Shown here piece by piece: positions 59,146 to 64,000 of a stretch of 64,000 bases of DNA. Numbering within the stretch: position 1 is the stretch's first letter; each line of letters opens with the position of its first letter. Origin of the DNA: an uncultured Gemmiger sp. (GTDB taxonomy: Bacteria > Bacillota > Clostridia > Oscillospirales > Ruminococcaceae); assembly GCA_934502625.1 (NCBI GenBank), contig CAKSUQ010000004.1:1-64000 (forward strand). Reading direction: 5' to 3'. Position numbers and translations under genes: made by a program. Under the pieces are notes generated by a model. The model did not search any database, had not been told where the DNA came from, and saw only the letters and a program-made list of their open reading frames with translations.

Positions 59146-60108
59146 TTACTGCACGTCGCTCCAGACGGTCAGTTCGCCGGTGTAGATGCCCTTGATCTGG
59201 TCGACGGTCAGATCGTCGGTGCTGTTGTCGGGGTTGACGACGACCGCAATGCCGTCCAGCGCCAGCACGGTAGCCTGTGCGCCGCCCTCGACCTCGGAGT
59301 CCTTCAGCTCACGGCTCGCCATGCCAATGGTGTAGGTGCCGTCCAGCGCACCGGAAACACCGGTGGTGGAGTCGGTCGTCAGCAGCTCAAGTTCGGCGTT
59401 GGGGTTGACGGTCTTGTAGGCTTCGATCAGCTTTTCCATCAGCGGAGAGACGGAAGACGAACCGCCGACGGTGATCTTGCCCTCCGGCTGGGCGGAGGTG
59501 AAGGTCTCGCCGTCGTTGCCGATGTAGCCGTTGTCGGTGGCAATGGCCTGACCGTCGGCGCTCAAGCAGTATGCGATGAAATCGACGGCCACGGGATCCG
59601 TAGCTTCGCTGTTGGTGACGATGTTGAACGGGCGGGACAGCACGTAGCTGCCGTCCTTGACGGTGGCGGCGGAAGCCTCGACGCCGCCGACCGTGACGGC
59701 CTTGACGGTGTCATTCAGAGAGCCAAGGCTGATGTAGCCGATAGCGGTCTCGTCGTTGGCGACGGCGGTCATGACGCCGTTGGTGCTGGACTGGATGGCG
59801 GCGGCCTCGGTGGTGTTGTCGACCTTCTGGCCGTCGGCGTTCTTCTCCTCGACGCCGGTCAGCTCGATGAACGCGCCGCGGGTGCCGGAGCCGTCCTCAC
59901 GGGAGATGACCGTGATGTCCTGATCGGCATCGAAGTCAGCAGCGGCGTCCGCCGGGGCAGCTTCGGCGGAAGCGGCTTCCTCGGCGGAAGCGGCGGTGCT
60001 CTCCGCCGGGGCGGCGGAAGCGGAGGCAGTGTCGGTGGAGCCGCAGGCGGCAAGGCTCAGCGCCAGAGCGGCGGCGGTAACAGCAGCGATAGCAGAAGTA
60101 CGTTTCAT
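59146..60108 (-). CDS. pstS: Phosphate-binding lipoprotein PstS with swapped halves
   Basis: 320 residues. Signal peptide and lipobox LAAC (Cys22), Ala/Glu/Ser linker to about 60. Then ITVISREDGSGTRGAF at 65-80, which in ordinary PstS proteins lies in the second half, and ITVGGSSSVSPLMEKL at 212-227, which ordinarily opens the mature protein. The chain ends IYTGELTVWSDVQ, normally the segment just before the SGTR block. The order is thus that of a circular permutation, with both phosphate-binding loops intact. First gene of pstSCAB-phoU. GGGAG lies before the ATG. Confidence 0.93.
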   Translation of the reverse strand: MKRTSAIAAVTAAALALSLAACGSTDTASASAAPAESTAASAEEAASAEAAPADAAADFDADQDITVISREDGSGTRGAFIELTGVEEKNADGQKVDNTTEAAAIQSSTNGVMTAVANDETAIGYISLGSLNDTVKAVTVGGVEASAATVKDGSYVLSRPFNIVTNSEATDPVAVDFIAYCLSADGQAIATDNGYIGNDGETFTSAQPEGKITVGGSSSVSPLMEKLIEAYKTVNPNAELELLTTDSTTGVSGALDGTYTIGMASRELKDSEVEGGAQATVLALDGIAVVVNPDNSTDDLTVDQIKGIYTGELTVWSDVQ

Positions 60109-60179
60109 GTGTAATATTCTCCCTTTTACCCTTATGTTTTGGTATAGTGTTTTGGGTGTGTCCTCATCGGAACAACGCT

Positions 60180-60297
60180 ATTGTACCGCGATTCTATGCG
60201 GGTATCGACCATGGTACGGTACAATCGCGGTAAAGGATTTGCAAAGCAAAGGGCGGTTTTGTTTGGGAACTGTAAAGTTTGTAAAGGAATTGCAAAG
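60180..60297 (-). promoter_or_regulatory. pstS promoter region with minus-oriented Pho repeats
   Basis: Minus-strand -10 TACAAT (60185-60180) without a good -35. Upstream are repeats that read CTTTAC/CTTTGCA on the minus strand: GTAAAG at 60230-60235, GCAAAG at 60241-60246, TGTAAAG at 60271-60277 and 60280-60286, TGCAAAG at 60291-60297. Several are 11 bases apart, as in PhoP/PhoB boxes. Confidence 0.55.
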
Positions 60298-60308
60298 CGC
60301 CCCGCCGC

Positions 60309-60374
60309 TTTACACAAATTTTACACAACATTTACTTTCCCGTGGTGGTGTCCGTCCACGGCATACCTTATAAT
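60309..60374 (+). promoter_or_regulatory. Pho box and promoter of the Na/Pi cotransporter gene
   Basis: TTTACA (60309-60314), TTTACA (60320-60325) and TTTACT (60331-60336) repeat every 11 bases, the layout of Gram-positive PhoP boxes (TT[ATC]ACA with 5-base gaps). A -10 TATAAT is at 60369-60374, with no good -35, as expected of an activated promoter. Confidence 0.7.
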
Positions 60375-60405
60375 AGAAGGCGGTATAGGAAAACTTAAAA
60401 AGAGA

Positions 60406-62217
60406 ATGGATGTGTATCACCGGATGACCATTTTTAATGTGTTCACCCTGATGGGCGGCATTGCCATGTTCCTGTATGGCATGGACCTGATGGGGAAAGC
60501 TCTGGAACAGACCGCCGGCAGCAAATTGCAGGGCATTCTGTCCACCATGACCAGCAGCCCCATCCGCGGTTTGCTGCTCGGCATGGCCGTCACCGCCGTC
60601 ATTCAGTCCAGCGGTGCCACCACCGTTATGGCGGTCGGCTTCGTCAACTCCGGCCTGATGGAGCTGCATCAGGCTATCAGCGTCATCATGGGCGCAAACG
60701 TCGGCACCACCGTCACCGGCTGGCTGCTCTCGCTGTCCGGCTTGGAGGGCGACAGCTTCCTCACCCAGATGATGAATCCTACCGCGTGGAGCCCGATCCT
60801 CGGCTTCATCGGCATCTGGCTGTATATGATCGGCAAGGACCGCAAGCGCGGCGTCGGTAAAATTCTGCTGGGCTTCTCTATTTTGATGGCCGGCATGAAC
60901 ACGATGTCCCATGCCATGTCGCCGCTGGCCGACGAGCCGTGGTTCATGGATCTGTTCCTCAGCTTCAAAAACCCGATCCTCGGCGTCATTGCGGGCGCGG
61001 TGCTGACGGCTGTTTTGCAGTCCTCGTCGGCGTCCGTCGGTATTCTGCAGGCCTTGACGAGCACCGGCGCGGTCACCTACTCTGCCGCCGTGCCCATCAT
61101 CATGGGTCAGAACATCGGCACGACCGTCACGGCGCTGATCTCCTCGGCAGGCGCAAACAAAAACGCGAAGCGCACCGCCTTCGTCCATCTCTATTTTAAC
61201 GTCATCGGCACCATCATTTTCCTGTGCGGGTTCTACGGCCTGCACGCGCTGATCGGCTTTGCCTTCTTCAACGAGACGGCCAACACCTTCGGCATCGCCA
61301 TCGTACACACGGTTTTCAACGTGGTGACGACCGCGATCCTGCTGCCGTTCAACCGCCTGCTGGAGAAGCTGGCCATTTTGACCGTGCCCGATTCCCCCGC
61401 CGACAAAAAGCAGGAGAACACCCTGCTGGACGACCGTCTGCTCACCACCCCCTCTGTGGCTGTTGGCCGCGCCATGCTGACCGGCAGCGATATGGCGGAA
61501 ATCTGCCGCACCGCGCTTTTGCAGGCCATGTCCACCACCCGCGTCTGGAACGACGCCATCGCGGACGAAGTCCTGCGCAAAGAGGACGCCGTTGACCATT
61601 ATGAGGACGTGCTGGGCACCTACCTTGTCAAGCTGAGCGCCAAGCATCTCTCAGTGGATGACAACCGCACCGTCAACACGCTGCTGCACACGATCGGCGA
61701 TTTTGAGCGCGTCTCCGACCACGCCGTGAACATTATTAAAACAGCCGAGGAAATCCGCGATAAGAACATCCAATTCAGCGAGGAAGCGCTCAACGATCTG
61801 TCGGTTCTGGAAGCCGCTGTGCAGGACATTGTCAACCGCACGGTCGACGCCTTCCAGAAGGGCGACACCTACGCCGCCGGCAAGATCGAGCCGCTGGAGC
61901 AGGTCGTGGACGGCTTGGTGCGCGAGGTCAAGACCCGCCACATCGCCCGCCTGCAGGCCGGTGTCTGCACGATCGAATACGGTTTTGTGCTGGATGATTT
62001 GCTGACAAACTACGAGCGCATCGCCGACCATTGCTCGAACATTGCGGTCGCGATGATCGAGGTCGCGGCGGACAAGTTCGACACCCACGAATACCTGAAC
62101 AACGTCAAGCACGGCGGCAGCATGAAATTTGAGCGCCGCTACGAGAAATACCGCGGGCGGTACACCTTCCCGCCGGAGGCATACAGCGAATCTGCCGAGA
62201 ATCAGGCCGAAGGCTAA
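60406..62217 (+). CDS. Na/Pi cotransporter with C-terminal PhoU-like domain
   Basis: About 603 residues from ATG 60406 (an ATG at 60424 is also possible; ribosome site weak). The N-terminal half contains two PNaS repeats with the QSSGATTVMAVGFVN and QSSSASVGILQAL signatures and GANVGTTVTG / GQNIGTTVTA. The C-terminal part (about 385-590) is a PhoU-type helical bundle (DFERVSDHAVNIIKTAEE, NYERIADHCSNIAVAM). Moves phosphate with sodium across the membrane. Divergent from pstS, sharing a Pho-box region, which supports control by the PhoB/PhoR pair downstream. Confidence 0.94.
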   Translation: MDVYHRMTIFNVFTLMGGIAMFLYGMDLMGKALEQTAGSKLQGILSTMTSSPIRGLLLGMAVTAVIQSSGATTVMAVGFVNSGLMELHQAISVIMGANVGTTVTGWLLSLSGLEGDSFLTQMMNPTAWSPILGFIGIWLYMIGKDRKRGVGKILLGFSILMAGMNTMSHAMSPLADEPWFMDLFLSFKNPILGVIAGAVLTAVLQSSSASVGILQALTSTGAVTYSAAVPIIMGQNIGTTVTALISSAGANKNAKRTAFVHLYFNVIGTIIFLCGFYGLHALIGFAFFNETANTFGIAIVHTVFNVVTTAILLPFNRLLEKLAILTVPDSPADKKQENTLLDDRLLTTPSVAVGRAMLTGSDMAEICRTALLQAMSTTRVWNDAIADEVLRKEDAVDHYEDVLGTYLVKLSAKHLSVDDNRTVNTLLHTIGDFERVSDHAVNIIKTAEEIRDKNIQFSEEALNDLSVLEAAVQDIVNRTVDAFQKGDTYAAGKIEPLEQVVDGLVREVKTRHIARLQAGVCTIEYGFVLDDLLTNYERIADHCSNIAVAMIEVAADKFDTHEYLNNVKHGGSMKFERRYEKYRGRYTFPPEAYSESAENQAEG

Positions 62218-62218
62218 A

Positions 62219-62357
62219 AGCCTTCCCCTTCGGGGGAAGGTGGCCCGAAGGGCCGGATGAGGGGCGACCTTCCGGCTTTGGTCCGTAAACGGGCGGCCAC
62301 GATAACGCCGCCCTCATCAGTCCGCTTCGCGGACAGCTTTCCCCGACGGGGAAGCCT
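62219..62357. repeat. Long composite palindromic repeat, copy 5
   Basis: GCCTTCCCCTTCGGGGGAAGG, GGCCC/GGGCC, GGATGAGGGGC, a centre of about 55 bases, then GCCCTCATCAGTCCGC, GCGGACAGCTTTCCCC and GGGGAAGCC, followed by TTTTT, so this copy can also terminate transcription. Confidence 0.85.
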
Positions 62358-62361
62358 TTTT

Positions 62362-62456
62362 GTAGGGGCGGGGCATGCCCCGCCCGCAAGAGAAAAGCAG
62401 CCGCCCGTTATCGGGCAGCCACGCAAAGCCGCGGGCCGGGCATGCCCGGCCCCTAC
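62362..62456. repeat. GTAGGGG...CCCCTAC element before the PhoB-type gene
   Basis: Left hairpin GCGGGGCATGCCCCGC, right hairpin GGGCCGGGCATGCCCGGCCC, bounded by GTAGGGG and CCCCTAC. It directly abuts copy 5 of the longer family. Confidence 0.85.
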
Positions 62457-62478
62457 GTTTATAGTAAGAGGTTTTACT

Positions 62479-63171
62479 ATGATCTACATCGTCGAGGACG
62501 ACTCCAGCATCCGTGAGCTGGAGCAATACGCTTTACAATCCAACGGGTACGAGACCACGGGCTGCGAGGACGCGGCCAGCTTTTGGGCGGCACTGCGCAG
62601 CGGACGGCCCGAGCTCGTCATTCTGGACGTCATGCTGCCCGACGAGGACGGCTACCAGATTCTGGCCAAGCTGCGCGCCGACCCGGCCTGCGCCGCAACG
62701 CCGGTCATCATGGTCACGGCCAAAACCAGCGAGATCGACGTCGTTAAGGGGCTGGACCACGGCGCGGACGACTACCTGTGCAAGCCGTTCGGCATCATGG
62801 AGTTCATCTCCCGCGTGCGGGCCGTGCTGCGCCGCGCCGCCGCTGCCGCCCCCGCGCCCGCCGCATCCACGCTGCACTTCGGGGACATCGTGCTGGACGA
62901 CGTGTCCCGCACCGTCCGGGTGGGCGGCACGCCCGTGGAGCTGACCTTTAAAGAATACGCGCTGCTGCATCTGTTTTTGGAGCACCCGGAGGAGGTCCTG
63001 GCCCGCGAGCGCATCATGAAGGACGTCTGGGACACCGACGACCTGCTCGAATCCCGCACCATCGACATGCACGTCCGCACGCTGCGCCAGAAGCTCGGCG
63101 CGGCGGGCGAGGCCATCCGCACCGTGCGCAAGGTGGGCTACAAGCTGAGCACGGAGGGCAGCGATGACTGA
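62479..63171 (+). CDS. PhoB/OmpR-family response regulator
   Basis: 230 residues from ATG 62479 (AGAGGT 6 bases upstream). Receiver domain with acidic pair in VEDD, phospho-acceptor D50 in VILDVMLP and Lys in CKPF; then an Ala/Pro linker and a winged-helix DNA-binding domain (LTFKEYALLHLFLEHPEEVLAR, SRTIDMHVRTLRQKL). Directly coupled to a histidine kinase gene by an 8-base overlap. Next to pst and the Na/Pi gene, it is most likely the phosphate regulator; specificity is inferred from context. Confidence 0.93.
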   Translation: MIYIVEDDSSIRELEQYALQSNGYETTGCEDAASFWAALRSGRPELVILDVMLPDEDGYQILAKLRADPACAATPVIMVTAKTSEIDVVKGLDHGADDYLCKPFGIMEFISRVRAVLRRAAAAAPAPAASTLHFGDIVLDDVSRTVRVGGTPVELTFKEYALLHLFLEHPEEVLARERIMKDVWDTDDLLESRTIDMHVRTLRQKLGAAGEAIRTVRKVGYKLSTEGSDD

Positions 63172-64000
63172 CGACGCACGCACCCGCCAACCTTTAAGCA
63201 TGACCCGCCGCTACCGGCGCGGCCTGATTTTGACCGGCGTGCTCTGCGCGCTGGCCATGCTGGCGGCGGCAACGGTGCTTTTTCAGCGCAGCTACGCGGA
63301 ACGCATTGACAATTACCTGATGCAGATCTGCCACAGCTACGCCGCAGCCTACGAAGCGCGGGACACCCACGACGCTACAACGCTGCTGAACCTGCTGCCT
63401 GAGGACTGCCCCCTGCGCATCACCCTCATCGACACCGACGGCACGGTGCTGTACGACACCAAGCTCGGTTCCTACATCGTGGACGTAAACGGCGACATCT
63501 ACGCGGCACAGACCGACCTGCCCAACCACGCGGACCGCCCGGAGTTCCGGCAGGCCATGGCCGACGGCGCGGCCAGCATCACCCGCGAGAGCACGACGAT
63601 GCAGACCGAGACCCACTATTACGCCATGCGCATCGACACGCCCGAGGGCGCACAGGTGCTGCGCGTGGGCGAGGATGTAGCCAACATCTGGGGCCTGAGC
63701 ACCGACACGCTGCCGCTGCTTTGCGCGGCGGTGCTGCTGATTTTGTGCGCTGCCACGCTGTTCAGCTGGTGGCTGACCCGCCGCATGGTGCAGCCCATCA
63801 ACCATCTGGCCGAGCATCTCGACACGATCGAGGCCGATGTGCCCTATGAAGAATTGATCCCGCTGGCGCGGACGATCCAGACGGACCGCAAGCTGCGCGA
63901 GGACAACGAGACGATGCGCCGCGAGTTCACGGCCAACGTCAGCCACGAGCTGAAAACCCCGCTGACAAGCATCTCCGGCTACGCCGAGCTGATCGAGACC
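63164..64000 (+). CDS. PhoR-type sensor histidine kinase (partial, runs off the window)
   Basis: 279 codons present from ATG 63164 (GGAGGG 6 bases upstream). Layout: cytoplasmic start, first membrane helix (about 20-42), extracellular sensor domain of about 140 residues resembling a single-Cache/PAS fold (LRITLIDTDGTVLYDT), second helix (about 185-205), a HAMP-like linker, then the HisKA start with phospho-acceptor His261 in NVSHELKTPLTSISG. The ATPase domain lies beyond the right edge. Start overlaps the regulator gene by eight bases. Confidence 0.92.
   Translation, partial: MTDDARTRQPLSMTRRYRRGLILTGVLCALAMLAAATVLFQRSYAERIDNYLMQICHSYAAAYEARDTHDATTLLNLLPEDCPLRITLIDTDGTVLYDTKLGSYIVDVNGDIYAAQTDLPNHADRPEFRQAMADGAASITRESTTMQTETHYYAMRIDTPEGAQVLRVGEDVANIWGLSTDTLPLLCAAVLLILCAATLFSWWLTRRMVQPINHLAEHLDTIEADVPYEELIPLARTIQTDRKLREDNETMRREFTANVSHELKTPLTSISGYAELIET

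Noticed and set aside
59146..60108. PstS as two fused or truncated copies
   Set aside because: Each half occurs once and together they make one complete protein of normal size, so permutation is simpler than fusion with deletion.
62257..62478. N-terminal extension of the PhoB-type regulator
   Set aside because: The frame runs through two repeat families; the receiver domain begins at ATG 62479 behind AGAGGT.

Overview
The window is a GC-rich, gene-dense chromosomal segment of a Gram-positive, low-redundancy gut-type Firmicute. Lipoboxes, sortase signals, AGGAGG ribosome sites and sigma-A promoters (TTGACA-17-TATAAT) are plain in the sequence. The gene set (oleate hydratase, ferredoxin-type aldo/keto reductase, Opp systems, class B sortase) together with abundant GTAGGGG/CCCCTAC palindromes suggests an Oscillospiraceae/Ruminococcaceae bacterium, possibly of the Faecalibacterium-Gemmiger-Subdoligranulum group. 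The genus is inference; no marker rRNA is present.

Layout. 0.3-5 kb: CorA-type Mg transporter, an ECF sigma factor with a membrane partner, DNA polymerase IV, and a stand-alone ornithine carbamoyltransferase with a promoter and a perfect ARG box. 5-13.6 kb: an oligopeptide ABC system on the minus strand (oppBCDF, then two tandem oppA paralogues). 13.7-14.9 kb: tRNA-Arg(ACG), a Phd/Doc toxin-antitoxin pair and the remnant of a membrane protein. 14.9-25 kb: an aldo/keto reductase, a polar amino acid ABC system, a heterodimeric ABC exporter behind an EamA permease, a lipoprotein and a YitT protein. 25-33.7 kb: a complete arginine pathway from N-acetylglutamate on the minus strand, in the order argG-H-C-J-B-D-F. 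34-37.6 kb: NUDIX hydrolase, TetR regulator and oleate hydratase. 37.9-44 kb: a five-gene sortase-B pilus locus in the order tip protein, SipA-like pseudo-peptidase, major pilin, sortase B, LPRTG base pilin. 44-49.5 kb: mannose-6-phosphate isomerase, phosphohexomutase, LacI regulator, GH10-like glycosidase. 49.8-55.2 kb: a GGDEF-REC-HD-GYP protein, an ABC exporter and an initiating sugar transferase. 55.5-64 kb: a phosphate module of pstSCAB-phoU, a Na/Pi cotransporter, a PhoB-type regulator and the start of a PhoR-type kinase.

How it works together. The arginine genes carry operator-like sites matching the ArgR consensus. The phosphate genes share a divergent control region with 11-bp-spaced Pho boxes, and the matching two-component system is encoded next door. 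The pilus locus has the gene order of the streptococcal FCT/Cpa pilus.

Most unusual points: (1) a family of structured cruciform elements, with covarying inner hairpins, found here only next to arginine genes, six copies; (2) PstS appears circularly permuted; (3) the FCT-like pilus locus with a SipA homologue lacking the Ser-Lys dyad; (4) an argF in which the catalytic HCLP motif reads HPLP, alongside a canonical paralogue; (5) two further families of composite palindromic repeats in the intergenic spaces.
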